From: Agrobacterium sp. RAC06
GTDB taxonomy: Bacteria; Pseudomonadota; Alphaproteobacteria; Rhizobiales; Rhizobiaceae
NCBI RefSeq assembly: GCF_001713475.1
Contig: NZ_CP016499.1
Location: forward strand, 930,001-994,000
Direction of reading: 5' to 3'
Length of the DNA stretch: 64,000 nucleotides
Shown here: positions 45,455 through 54,169 of the stretch, piece by piece
Numbering within the stretch: the stretch's first letter is position 1
Layout: every line of letters begins with the position of its first letter
Notes under the pieces: generated by a model
What the model was told of the DNA's origin: nothing
Databases searched by the model: none
Seen by the model: the letters and a program-made list of their open reading frames with translations, nothing else
Translations under genes and position numbers: made by a program

Positions 45455-45838
45455 CCTGACGATGCGATGTCAGGCGAGGCGGGGCCGGCGCCGGGGTGAT
45501 GGGCTTTCGCAGGCACGAATCCCCGGCCCGCTGCAACGGTCTCCCTCTGGACGTGGGGCTGGTAACGAAGGTGAAGGGGTCGGATGCCCCGACGCCGGAT
45601 ACCCCGATCGGAAGGACGTGCCTCAGAGGCACACAGACAAGGCGCCCACGCCGTCGCGAACTTGACCAGACGGCGGGGCGGATAAAACGGCGGGGATGAT
45701 CGGCCGAGGTCGCCAATGACCGGAGCCCCCATCCCCCGGGCGAGGGTCCCGGTCGGAATGGTGCACCATCCGGCGGGAACCTCCCGGGCCACCGGCCAGG
45801 CTCTGGCAGAACACTCTTCGGAGGACTCTGTCAAAGCC
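45455..45838. ncRNA. Candidate large structured RNA (strand unknown)
   Basis: This 384-base stretch has hairpins almost end to end: CCTGAC/GTCAGG (45455-45474), GGGCCGG/CCGGCCC (45482-45529), GTCGG/CCGAC (45579-45593), GTGCCTC/GAGGCAC (45618-45632), CGCCGTC/GACGGCG (45649-45675), GGGGATG/CATCCCC enclosing GGTC/GACC (45692-45736), a 54-base rod centred on ATGGTGCACCAT (45735-45788), and a stem with a CTC-TTCG-GAG loop (45799-45838). Proteins predicted across it look like artefacts. It does not match rnpB, tmRNA, 6S or SRP RNA motifs that I know. A cluster of DNA palindromes is the alternative. Confidence 0.45.
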
Positions 45839-45850
45839 GGACCCTACGCC

Positions 45851-45889
45851 CGGTCATCCTCGGTCCTCGGGTCAAGCCCGAGGATGACG
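45851..45889 (+). repeat. REP hairpin copy
   Basis: It has the same TCCTCGGGTCAAGCCCGAGG core as the mosaic elements, preceded by a partial duplicate (CGGTCATCCTCGG). It directly follows the structured region. Confidence 0.8.
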
Positions 45890-45942
45890 AGACCGTCGCC
45901 GCCTTGCCAGAGAGACGCATGCAGTGGGAATAGACGCCGAAC

Positions 45943-45996
45943 GAGGCGCCGGAAGGAGCCACATACATTACTTAGACAGGTTGCTTCTGGCGCCTC
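45943..45996. repeat. Long-armed inverted repeat
   Basis: GAGGCGCCGGAAG (45943-45955) and CTTCTGGCGCCTC (45984-45996) pair at 12 of 13 positions across a 28-base AT-richer loop. It sits between two REP copies. Confidence 0.7.
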
Positions 45997-46000
45997 GTCC

Positions 46001-46024
46001 GATCCCTCGGGTCAAGCCCGAGGA
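46001..46024 (+). repeat. REP hairpin copy (truncated)
   Basis: GATCCCTCGGGTCAAGCCCGAGGA is a shortened version of the local REP hairpin, the last copy in the tract. Confidence 0.75.
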
Positions 46025-46098
46025 CAAGTTTCAAACCACCCGGAGGGAGTTGATCCCGACCGGCGGCGAAGCTTGGGGTTTTTGAAATCGACAGATCA

Positions 46099-46212
46099 CC
46101 CTCACCCTGAGGTGCCCGACACATCAGGGCCTCGAAGGGCGAGGCCGCCGTACATCAATGCAGAGGAATGCTTCGAGGCCCGCGCTTCACGCGGGCACCT
46201 CAGCATGAGGGC
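46099..46212. repeat. Second REP family, compound palindrome
   Basis: CCCTCACCCTGAGGTGCCCG on the left is the near complement of CGGGCACCTCAGCATGAGGG on the right. Between them are GGGCCTCGAAGGGCGAGGCC and GCTTCGAGGCCCGCG. The pattern CCTCATGCTGAGGTGCCCG with CTTCGAGGCC is a common intergenic repeat of Rhizobiales. It ends about 110 bp before the DUF378 gene. Confidence 0.7.
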
Positions 46213-46320
46213 GTTCAACCGCCCGCAGTCCCCGTGGGCCCCGTGGGGCGAGAAGCAGGACACCGGAACCAATTGCAATTGAAACTGTTAGCCCCTTACA
46301 ACAGCCAAGGAGAGAACATC

Positions 46321-46560
46321 ATGCGCGCACTCAACCTCGTCACCCTGCTGCTCGTCATCGTCGGCGGCGTCAACTGGCTGCTCGTCGGGCTGGCCGATTT
46401 CGACCTCGTCGCCACCCTGTTCGGCGGTCAGGATACAGCACTTGCCACGATCGTTTACGTTCTGGTCGGCCTGTCGGCCCTCTGGCAGATCGTCCCCTTC
46501 GCGAAGGCCATGCAGGTCGGCGAGACGCGGGCAGAAGCCAATATCGGCGGTCATCGCTGA
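46321..46560 (+). CDS. DUF378 membrane protein
   Basis: This 79-residue protein has two membrane segments: MRALNLVTLLLVIVGGVNWLLVGL and LATIVYVLVGLSALWQIVPF. The IVGGVNWLLVGLADFDLV signature is DUF378. AAGGAGAG lies just before the ATG; the frame extends leftward into the repeat tract, which is not coding. The function is unknown. Confidence 0.88.
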   Translation: MRALNLVTLLLVIVGGVNWLLVGLADFDLVATLFGGQDTALATIVYVLVGLSALWQIVPFAKAMQVGETRAEANIGGHR

Positions 46561-46606
46561 TTGAAGCCATCTTCCGGATTGCAGCCCCATTTCAGGCTGC
46601 AACTCA

Positions 46607-46635
46607 CAGGGCCAGCCACGCCGGCCCTGTTTTCG
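46607..46635 (+). terminator. Rho-independent terminator
   Basis: CAGGGCC (46607-46613) and GGCCCTG (46623-46629) are followed by TTTTCG. It lies 47 bp after the DUF378 stop. A second hairpin, GCAGCC/GGCTGC, precedes it. Confidence 0.8.
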
Positions 46636-46782
46636 TTCGGATGGCACCTTTCATTCCGATGAACCCCGCGTCCCAAAAAAGTCCGCCCTGCCCCGTCCTT
46701 CGGCACCGCCCGGCCAACGCTTCCTTAACGGCCTTGCGGTACATTATGATAGATTAAAAGACTGGACGGAGACCCAAGCGAA

Positions 46783-47094
46783 ATGTCCAAACCGACCTTC
46801 CGCTTCACCCATTACGACCTGAAAGAACAGCGCGCCGGAACGATCATCGAGGTGACGCTGTCGGCCGTGAACAATGTGCGGCTAATGACGCCGACAAATT
46901 TCCAGCGGTTCAAGGAAACGCTGGACTTCAAGTTCCTCGGTGGCGTGGCGAAGAAATCGCCGATCAATATCGTCATTCCCGAGAGTGGCCACTGGCACTT
47001 GATCGTCGACATGGAGGGCCATCACGGACTGGCCGAATCCAAGGTCAAGATGATCGCGGCCCCTGCCGTGCAGCCGAAGCAGAAGGCCTCCTAA
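46783..47094 (+). CDS. DUF1883 family protein
   Basis: This 103-residue protein has HYDLKEQRAGTIIEVTLSAVNNVRLMTPTNFQRF and GHWHLIVDMEGHHG, matching DUF1883. Members are small beta-rich proteins, sometimes fused to TIR domains; here there is no fusion. The function is unknown. It converges with the amine oxidase gene 32 bp away. Confidence 0.82.
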   Translation: MSKPTFRFTHYDLKEQRAGTIIEVTLSAVNNVRLMTPTNFQRFKETLDFKFLGGVAKKSPINIVIPESGHWHLIVDMEGHHGLAESKVKMIAAPAVQPKQKAS

Positions 47095-47126
47095 GGCCTC
47101 CATCCCCTTCCGCCAAACCTTGACCG

Positions 47127-48539
47127 TCAGCCCCTGCCGCGCTCGAGGACGGCCAAGGCGGCGCGTTGGCCGCTTTCCAGCGCGCCATGCACCGTGCCGA
47201 AATGGTCGCGGCTGGTATGCTCGCCGGCAAGCAGCAGCCGGCCTGAAGCCGGTCCCGCCAGGACATCGTGATCCCCAGGCCTCGCCCCGACGGCAGGATA
47301 GGAATAGGTCCCCAGCGCCAGAGGGTCGGTCGACCAGGCGTGGCGGGTGATGGCTTCAGGTGCCGGCACCGCCTGCCCGAACATCTCGCGCAGCACCGCC
47401 GTCACATCGGCGCGCAGGGCCGCCTCGTCCATGGCATCCACCTTGTCGGCGTAATCGCCGCTCGCCATCAGCGTGAGCACCGGAGCGTCGTGGATCGGCA
47501 CCAGGCTGAGCATGTCGGCAAAGCGGCCACGCTCCTTGCCGGCATAGCCGAGATAATGCAGGTCCGTCGGCCAGAAGACCCTGTCGAACAGCACGGAAAC
47601 CTTGGCGAGATTGCCGAAGCCGATGGCGGCAATCGCGGCCTGATGTTCCGGCGGCAGCGGCGGATCGAAGGTGATGGTGCCAGCCTTCAATACGCCGAGA
47701 GGCACGGCAACCACACAGTGGTCGGCCTCGAACCGTGCCGTTGCGGTCTCCACGGTCACGGCATCTCCCGCATGGCGGATGTGGCGGACCGCCTCGCCCA
47801 GCCTGATGTCGAGACCGTCGGCAAGATGGCGCGGCAGGAGATCATAGCCCTGGAGCAACACGGCGTCCGGACCCGGATAGACCTCGCCGGCATTGAAATG
47901 CAGCGCCGAAATCGCCGAGAGCGGCGCACCGAGCTCGTTCTCCCACATGTCGGTGAGGCCCCATTTGCCGATCGGCTCCTGCAAGAGTGCAGGGTCGAGC
48001 AGTTCGATGATGTCGAGGAGCGAGAGTGCGGCATCACCATCGGCTTCCTCGGCCGCCTTTTCCTCGATGCGCTCGATCTCCTCCCAGAGATCATCGATCT
48101 CGAAATCCTCGGGCTCCTCGCCGCCCGAAAGCAGGACGGAGGACTGCTCCTCGTCGACAAAGAAGGGCATGCCACCTGCCTTGGAGGCGAGCGCCGCGAC
48201 GGGATTGCCGTTGAAACCGTGGATGAAATTGGCACCCTGCTCGACCGGCACACCGAGGCTGCGGTCGGTGAAGATTCGGCCACCGATCCGGTCACGGGCC
48301 TCGAGAACAACGACTTCGGCACCGGCTGCAACCAGCGTTGCGGCGGCAGAAAGGCCGGCCATGCCCGCGCCGACAACCACGACCTTCAGCCCCTTGCCGG
48401 CATCGGATGCTGGCGCCTGTGTGCCACCGAGTGAGGGCCGCGCGGCCTCGGCGAGCGCCCGGCGTGCAAGCGGTGCGGAATACAGTGTTGAGGCCGTGAG
48501 CAACAGCAACAGGCGGCGTCGACGCAGGTCAGGCCGCAT
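47127..48539 (-). CDS. Flavin-containing amine oxidase, exported
   Basis: This 470-residue protein has an Arg-rich signal (MRPDLRRRRLLLLLTASTLYSAPLARRALAEA). The FAD-binding loop is VVVVGAGMAGLSAAATLVAAGAEVVVLEARDRIGGR, and a late TSRDHFGTVHGALESG is the second flavin segment of the amine oxidase family. It probably oxidises polyamines or monoamines outside the cytoplasm. The start ATG 48539 overlaps the preceding diguanylate cyclase stop by 11 bases. Confidence 0.88.
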   Translation of the reverse strand: MRPDLRRRRLLLLLTASTLYSAPLARRALAEAARPSLGGTQAPASDAGKGLKVVVVGAGMAGLSAAATLVAAGAEVVVLEARDRIGGRIFTDRSLGVPVEQGANFIHGFNGNPVAALASKAGGMPFFVDEEQSSVLLSGGEEPEDFEIDDLWEEIERIEEKAAEEADGDAALSLLDIIELLDPALLQEPIGKWGLTDMWENELGAPLSAISALHFNAGEVYPGPDAVLLQGYDLLPRHLADGLDIRLGEAVRHIRHAGDAVTVETATARFEADHCVVAVPLGVLKAGTITFDPPLPPEHQAAIAAIGFGNLAKVSVLFDRVFWPTDLHYLGYAGKERGRFADMLSLVPIHDAPVLTLMASGDYADKVDAMDEAALRADVTAVLREMFGQAVPAPEAITRHAWSTDPLALGTYSYPAVGARPGDHDVLAGPASGRLLLAGEHTSRDHFGTVHGALESGQRAALAVLERGRG

Positions 48540-50010
48540 GCACCGCCTCCCCGGGGGGCAGGTCCTCGGCAAAGAAGGCGCGGCCGCGGCCACCTTGCTT
48601 GGATGCATAGAGCGCCCGGTCGGCGTTCGACATGATGGCACGGGCCGAAGCGCCGTCTTCCGGCGCCGTGGCAATGCCAAGGCTGATGCCGACATCGACG
48701 TCGGCTCCGTTCGACAGCGTCATGGGCTGGGAGACCGAGGCGATGGTCGACTGGGCGAGCATCGACAAGCGCGCCCTGTCGCGGAAGGCATGGACGAGGA
48801 TGACGAATTCGTCGCCGCCGACCCGGCCGACCAGACCGTTTTCACCAACGGCCTCGCGGAGCCGCTCGGCCACCACGCGGATGACCTCGTCGCCGGCGCC
48901 GTGGCCATGGAGATCGTTGACGGCCTTGAAGCGGTCGAGATCACAGGCGATCACCGCAAACGGCGCATGGGCCAGCCGATCCGCGGCCTCGTTCAGCGCC
49001 TTGTCGAAGCAGAGGCGGTTGGCAAGGCCCGAGAGCGCATCCCGATGGGCGAGCTCGCGATTGCGCCACTCGCTCTCCTCCAGACGCTCCGACAGCCGGC
49101 CGATATAGCGGCCGAGCACGAAGCTTGCGGCGAACATGAGGCCGCAGAGCAAGACGACGGCGGGAACGACGATGGTCCAGATATCGGCACCCGGCTTGAA
49201 CAGCGTGAAGTCGAAACTGCCGAGTGCCTGACCATCGGCGCTTTTCACCGTCAGCAAGCCGTCGCCATTGCGGTTGAACTGCAGGTATTCATATTCGAGT
49301 TGCGAATTGAGGTCCGCCACCAGATCGGCATCGATCGGACGGGCGGAAACCAGGATGACCGGATCGCCTTCCGGCAGCGCCACCTCGCCGTCATCGGGCA
49401 CGATCGCCATGGCGGTCGCCAGCATGACCTCTCCCTCGACTTCGGCAAAGCCGAAAGCCGCGATGGCATGGACCTGCGATGCCGGCACCGGCCGCTGGCC
49501 GAAACCGCCGTCGATCGTGGTGCGATGCGCATGGTGGCGGGTCAGCGCGAGTTCGGCGATTGCCCTCAGGTCATCGCCGGGCTTGAGATCGCGGGCGGTC
49601 AGATCCACCTCGTCCTGCCAGGCCGACATCAAGACACGGCCATCAGGGCCGATCAGGAAACTGCGCTCATGGCCAAAATCGTACCAGAGCGAAGAGACGA
49701 ATTCCTCGATGACGTAGGAGGCGTGGAATTTGAGGGTGATGTATTTGACCGAGCGATCCCAGCGCGCCAGACCCAGCTGGTCGCGCGCCAGCAGGCTCTG
49801 GCGATCGCGCAGCACATTCTCCAGCAGTATGATCTGCTTTTTGGCAGCGATATCGTCGGCCTTGCGTGAGGCGATATAGCCGATGAAGAGCAGCGACAGA
49901 GCTGAAAGCGTGATGAGCACAATAGAGAACAGCTTGACCATGGCCGGCAGGCCAAAACGCGGCGCGACGGTCGCGCCCTGCATGTGCCATCCATCCATCT
50001 CTTTCGCCAT
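48529..50010 (-). CDS. CHASE4-GGDEF diguanylate cyclase
   Basis: The protein is 493 residues. Two membrane segments (about residues 25-47 and 285-307) bracket a periplasmic CHASE4 domain (QSLLARDQLGLARWDRSVKYI). The C-terminal GGDEF domain has an intact RVGGDEFVIL and CDLDRFKAVNDLHGHGAGDEV; no RxxD inhibitory site precedes it. It should make c-di-GMP in response to an external signal. It overlaps the amine oxidase gene, which suggests a shared operon. Confidence 0.92.
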   Translation of the reverse strand: MAKEMDGWHMQGATVAPRFGLPAMVKLFSIVLITLSALSLLFIGYIASRKADDIAAKKQIILLENVLRDRQSLLARDQLGLARWDRSVKYITLKFHASYVIEEFVSSLWYDFGHERSFLIGPDGRVLMSAWQDEVDLTARDLKPGDDLRAIAELALTRHHAHRTTIDGGFGQRPVPASQVHAIAAFGFAEVEGEVMLATAMAIVPDDGEVALPEGDPVILVSARPIDADLVADLNSQLEYEYLQFNRNGDGLLTVKSADGQALGSFDFTLFKPGADIWTIVVPAVVLLCGLMFAASFVLGRYIGRLSERLEESEWRNRELAHRDALSGLANRLCFDKALNEAADRLAHAPFAVIACDLDRFKAVNDLHGHGAGDEVIRVVAERLREAVGENGLVGRVGGDEFVILVHAFRDRARLSMLAQSTIASVSQPMTLSNGADVDVGISLGIATAPEDGASARAIMSNADRALYASKQGGRGRAFFAEDLPPGEAVHAA

Positions 50011-50092
50011 GCACGATCCCCTGTTCGACCAGGAGCCTAGAGCACAGCGCTTAAATTCGGCTTAAGCTGAAATGACGATAAGCAAGTCTGTT

Positions 50093-51403
50093 TCAGCCGC
50101 CTCGCTCGCGGCGAAGCTTCGCCCACCAGTCGAGGCGCTTCTTGATCTCCCGCTCGAAGCCACGCTCCGGCGGATCGTAAAAGGTCTTGCGGCCCATCTT
50201 CTCCGGGAAATAGTCCTGGCCGGAAAAGGCGTCCGGCTGATCATGGTCGTAGAGATAGCCTTCGTTATAGCCTTCCGCCTTCATCAGCTTGGTCGGGGCG
50301 TTCAGGATATGCTTGGGCGGCAGAAGCGAGCCGTGCTCCTTGGCGGCGCGCATGGCGGCCTTGTAGGCGACATAGACGCCGTTCGACTTCGGGGCCGTCG
50401 CGAGATAGACGCAAGCCTGCGCCAACGCCAGCTCACCTTCCGGGGAGCCCAGATAGTCATAGGCGTCCTTGGCGGCATTGCAGACGACAAGCGCCTGCGG
50501 ATCGGCAAGCCCGATGTCCTCGACGGCCATGCGGACCAGGCGACGGCCGAGATAAAGCGGATCTTCGCCTGCATCGAACATGCGGCAGAGATAGTAGAGC
50601 GCCGCATCCGGATCCGAGCCGCGGACGGCCTTGTGGAGGGCCGAGATCAGATTGTAATGGCCGTCCTGACCCTTGTCGTAGACGGGCGCGCGGCGCTGGA
50701 CGATGCGGCCGAGGCCCTCGGTGTCGAAGACCTCATCCGGACGGGCGGCGCGCCAGACTTCCTCGGCCAAGGTGAGCGACGCCCGGCCGTCACCATCGGC
50801 CATGCGGATGAGGGCCTGACGGGCATCGGCATCCAGTGGCAGCGGCTTGGCTTCGGCTTCCTCGGCGCGTATCAAAAGCGTCTCGATGCTTTCGGCATCA
50901 TGGCTCTTGAAGGTGAGGACCCGGGCACGGGACAAAAGAGCGGCGTTCAGTTCGAAGCTCGGATTTTCCGTCGTGGCACCGACCAGAATGACGGTGCCAT
51001 CCTCCATGACGGGCAGGAAACTGTCCTGCTGGGCGCGATTGAAACGGTGGATCTCGTCGACGAAGAGCAGCGTCTGGCGGCCTTCCATGCGCCGCAGGCG
51101 GGCACTTTCGAAAACTTTCTTGAGGTCGGCGACGCCGGAAAAGATCGCCGAGATCTGCTCGAAGGCAAGGCCCGCCTCGCCGGACAGGAGCCGGGCGACG
51201 GTGGTCTTGCCGGTACCCGGCGGCCCCCAGAAGATCATCGAACCGAGCGAGCCGGAGGCGATCATGCGGGCGAGCACGCCATCCTCGCCGGTCAGGTGCT
51301 CCTGGCCCGTGACTTCACTCAGGCTTTTCGGCCGCAGACGATCGGCGAGCGGACGGCGCTCGGCCATTTCCTTCGACATCTGCGGCGCAAAGAGATCACT
51401 CAT
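50093..51403 (-). CDS. rarA: Replication-associated recombination protein A
   Basis: This 436-residue AAA+ ATPase shows Walker A GPPGTGKTTVARLL, Walker B LLFVDEIHRFNRAQQ, sensor VGATTENPSFE, and the C-terminal MgsA segment GSDPDAALYYLCRMFDAGEDPLYLGRRLVRMAVEDIGLADP. RarA acts at stalled forks with RecA and SSB. The start overlaps the protease stop by 4 bases, so the two are co-translated. Confidence 0.95.
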   Translation of the reverse strand: MSDLFAPQMSKEMAERRPLADRLRPKSLSEVTGQEHLTGEDGVLARMIASGSLGSMIFWGPPGTGKTTVARLLSGEAGLAFEQISAIFSGVADLKKVFESARLRRMEGRQTLLFVDEIHRFNRAQQDSFLPVMEDGTVILVGATTENPSFELNAALLSRARVLTFKSHDAESIETLLIRAEEAEAKPLPLDADARQALIRMADGDGRASLTLAEEVWRAARPDEVFDTEGLGRIVQRRAPVYDKGQDGHYNLISALHKAVRGSDPDAALYYLCRMFDAGEDPLYLGRRLVRMAVEDIGLADPQALVVCNAAKDAYDYLGSPEGELALAQACVYLATAPKSNGVYVAYKAAMRAAKEHGSLLPPKHILNAPTKLMKAEGYNEGYLYDHDQPDAFSGQDYFPEKMGRKTFYDPPERGFEREIKKRLDWWAKLRRERGG

Positions 51404-52806
51404 CGGAAGATCTGCCGGATGCGCTGACCGCCACGCTCGATCTCGACGCGCCAGAAACCGGGATCGCTTTCGGCCATGGTTTGCAGGTCATCAACCGAAT
51501 TGATCGCCTCGCCATTGACCGAGACGACAATATCGCGCGGTGCAAAGCCGAGCCGGGCGGATGGAGAACCGCGCAAGACTTCGGTGACGACAACGCCGGT
51601 TACGTCGGAGGGCATCTTCAGCTCAGAGGCAAGACGCGGCGACAGATTGCCGGCACGGATGCCGGCAAAGGGGCTGCGGCCTTCGATCAGCTGGATATCA
51701 CGCGGGCGGGTTTCAGGCGCGGAGGCAAGTTGAAGCGCCATAGTTTCCTGCGCGCCGTCCTGCTGGATCGTCAGTTCGGCCCGTTTGCCAAGACCGGCTG
51801 TGGACAGGCGGTACCCCAGGGCATCGGGATGCTCGACGGGGATGCCATTGACGGCGGTGATGACCTGGCCGGGTTTCAAGCCCGCCTTTTCCGCCGGGCC
51901 GCCTTCGACCACGCTCACCACGAGCGCGCCGCGCACGGTCTTCAGCCCGAGTGCTTCGGCAACGTCGGAGGTGACAGGCTCGAAACTTGCGCCGATATAG
52001 GGGCGCTCGAAGGAGGCATCGCCGCGGTCGGCTGCATCGAGGAAGACGCGAACGAGATTAGCGGGAATGGCGAAGCCGACGCCGTTGGAGCCGCCGCCGC
52101 GCGAGAAGATCGCCGTGTTGATGCCGATCAGTTCGCCATTCATGTTGACCAGCGCGCCACCGGAGTTACCAGGATTGATCGCGGCATCGGTCTGGATGAA
52201 GAAGCCGAAATCGCCTTCCGTCACCTGGTTTCTGGCAAGTGCCGAAACGATGCCCGAAGTCACCGTCTGGCCGACACCAAAGGGGTTGCCGATGGCCAGC
52301 ACGAGATCGCCGACCTCGGTCGCATCGGAATTGCCGATCGGCAGCGTCGGCATGGCCTCGTTGGTCTCGAATTTCAAAACCGCGAGATCGAGCCGGTCGT
52401 CCTTCAGCACAACCTTGACCGGAAACTCGCGGCCGTCAGCGAGCGCCACCTTGATATCGTCGGCGCCATCAATGACGTGGTTGTTGGTGACGACGACGCC
52501 ATCCGCCTCGACGATGACGCCGGAGCCGAGCGAAGACTGCTTCTCCGTGCGGTTCGGCATGCGCTGGCCGAAGAACTGTTCGAAGAAGGGGTCGCCGGCA
52601 AACAGGCTGGAGCGGGTCTGAACGAGGCGCTCGGCATAGACGTTCACGACGGCGCCCCGCGCCTGCTTGACCAGAGGCGCGAAGGAGAGCTGCATCTCGA
52701 TCTGGCTTTGCGGCACCGCCTTGTCCTGGGCAAGCGCCGGCGATGCGACAGGCGCGATCAGGGCGATGATGACGGCAACAGGTTTGAGGCAGTCGAAGCG
52801 CGGCAT
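51400..52806 (-). CDS. Deg-family periplasmic serine protease
   Basis: The protein is 468 residues. A signal peptide (PVAVIIALIAPVASPALAQ), then the trypsin-like domain with His in VVTNNHVIDGADD, Asp in DDRLDLAVLKFE and Ser in NPGNSGGALVN, then two PDZ domains (about 255-345 and 380-465). It is a DegP/DegQ-type protease or chaperone for misfolded envelope proteins. ATG 52806 follows AAGGATC with good spacing; 52821 is an alternative. It forms an operon with rarA. Confidence 0.93.
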   Translation of the reverse strand: MPRFDCLKPVAVIIALIAPVASPALAQDKAVPQSQIEMQLSFAPLVKQARGAVVNVYAERLVQTRSSLFAGDPFFEQFFGQRMPNRTEKQSSLGSGVIVEADGVVVTNNHVIDGADDIKVALADGREFPVKVVLKDDRLDLAVLKFETNEAMPTLPIGNSDATEVGDLVLAIGNPFGVGQTVTSGIVSALARNQVTEGDFGFFIQTDAAINPGNSGGALVNMNGELIGINTAIFSRGGGSNGVGFAIPANLVRVFLDAADRGDASFERPYIGASFEPVTSDVAEALGLKTVRGALVVSVVEGGPAEKAGLKPGQVITAVNGIPVEHPDALGYRLSTAGLGKRAELTIQQDGAQETMALQLASAPETRPRDIQLIEGRSPFAGIRAGNLSPRLASELKMPSDVTGVVVTEVLRGSPSARLGFAPRDIVVSVNGEAINSVDDLQTMAESDPGFWRVEIERGGQRIRQIFR

Positions 52807-52912
52807 TCGAAGATCCTTCATGCGATATGGACGTTCTAGACCCGGTTCGTGCGCCGTCAAATAGGCAGAACCAAGGAAGGTGTATCGCAGATGGGGATAA
52901 CGCGCGTCGGCC

Positions 52913-54025
52913 TCAAGTGCTGACGGTTTCGATGATGCGTGTCATGAGGCCGTGAAGCTCGTCCCGGTAGCCGGTGCGTGCCGATGGGGCGCTCTCATTC
53001 GATGTCATGGTGACGGTTACACCAAGGCTCGGTGTGATGTAGAGCATCTGGCCGCCATAGCCCCAGGCATAGTTCACCTGCTCGCCGGCCATTTCCTTGA
53101 GGAACCAGGCGTAGCCATAGCCATCGCCGTTGAAAACGGAGTTGGTGCGGCGGATCCAGCTTTCGCGGATCCATTCTTCCGAGATCAGCCGTGTACCGTC
53201 CTCGGTGACGCCACCGCGTCGATACAGTTCGCCGAAGGCGTGGAGCGACCGCGGCGTCATCGCCATCTGATTGCCGCCGAGATAGTAGCCCTGCGGGTCG
53301 CGGTGCCAGGAGCCGATGCGGAAACCTTCAAGCGGCTCCAGCCATTCACGGGCGAGCGCCAGCGTCGGCTTGCCGGAGACCTTGGTGAGGATGACGGAGA
53401 GGAGGTGGGTGGACGCGGTCGAATAGAGCATGCCGCCGCCGGGCTCCCCGACGAAATCGGCGGCGAGCGCGAAACGGGTCCAGTTCCGGCTCGCGACCCA
53501 GCGGCCATAATTGGGGCCGGACATGCGATCAAGGCCAGCGCGCATCGAGAGCAGGTGGCCGATCGTGATCTGTGACAGGCGGGGATCGGGATCGGCGGGA
53601 AACTCCGAGCGCAAGACAGTTTCGATGCGCTGGTCAACGCCTTCCAGAAGCCCCTTGTCGATGGCGATACCGACCAGCGCGGAGACGACGCATTTCGACG
53701 CCGACTTGATGTTGGTCGAACCTGTCAGCGAGTTGTTGCCATAGGCGCGCTCGGCGAGCGTCTCCCCATTGCGCGTGACGATCACCGTTTCCAGCGTCTC
53801 CAGGCGGCGCGCCTCCTCCAGCAGATTAGCGATTCGTGGTCGCAAAGCATCGAGATCCAAGGGGGCTGCTGTGGCCGGGGCTGCTGTTGCCGGCGTTGTC
53901 GCAGGCGACGGCTCAACCGTGGGCCCGGCCTCCGGCGCGGCGGTTTGTGCCAAGGCGTGTCGGCCGGAGATGACGGAGACAGCACCGGAGGCGCCGAGGA
54001 TGGAAAGGAATGTTCTTCTCTGCAT
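52913..54025 (-). CDS. Beta-lactamase-fold serine hydrolase, exported
   Basis: The protein is 370 residues. It has a signal peptide (MQRRTFLSILGASGAVSVISGRHALAQ) and then an Ala/Pro/Thr-rich spacer. The catalytic SxxK is SASK within NIKSASKCVVSALVG, and the tail TVTMTSNESAP resembles the class C fold. It is likely an esterase or peptidase of the beta-lactamase/penicillin-binding group and not an antibiotic-resistance enzyme. ATG 54025 is chosen; upstream sequence to 54601 is a different frame of neighbouring genes. Confidence 0.87.
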   Translation of the reverse strand: MQRRTFLSILGASGAVSVISGRHALAQTAAPEAGPTVEPSPATTPATAAPATAAPLDLDALRPRIANLLEEARRLETLETVIVTRNGETLAERAYGNNSLTGSTNIKSASKCVVSALVGIAIDKGLLEGVDQRIETVLRSEFPADPDPRLSQITIGHLLSMRAGLDRMSGPNYGRWVASRNWTRFALAADFVGEPGGGMLYSTASTHLLSVILTKVSGKPTLALAREWLEPLEGFRIGSWHRDPQGYYLGGNQMAMTPRSLHAFGELYRRGGVTEDGTRLISEEWIRESWIRRTNSVFNGDGYGYAWFLKEMAGEQVNYAWGYGGQMLYITPSLGVTVTMTSNESAPSARTGYRDELHGLMTRIIETVST

Positions 54026-54169
54026 GTGTCCCAAGGTAGTGAGCATCGCGCGTGAGGGAAGCCTGAGCAGCCAAGATCTCACCGGATCGTGACGGATTTG
54101 CAAGAGACGTCGCGCGGAACGTTCTCCACGCGGCAACCGTTGCCCTGTTATCAGGAAAGGAGACCGACC

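Noticed and set aside
45208..45834. A 208-codon minus-strand frame across the repeat tract
   Set aside because: Part of it translates the REP repeat (HPRVKPEDE) and the rest covers the hairpin block; it is rich in Arg, Pro and Cys and has no ribosome site.
45455..45838. RNase P RNA, tmRNA, 6S RNA or SRP RNA
   Set aside because: Diagnostic pieces were not found: no GAGGAAAGTCCGGGC for RNase P, no ANDN tag reading frame for tmRNA, and no GGAAGGAAGCAGCC-type loop for SRP RNA.
44473..46212. CRISPR array
   Set aside because: The repeats are palindromic, irregularly spaced and occur in both orientations, with no equal-length spacers and no cas genes nearby.
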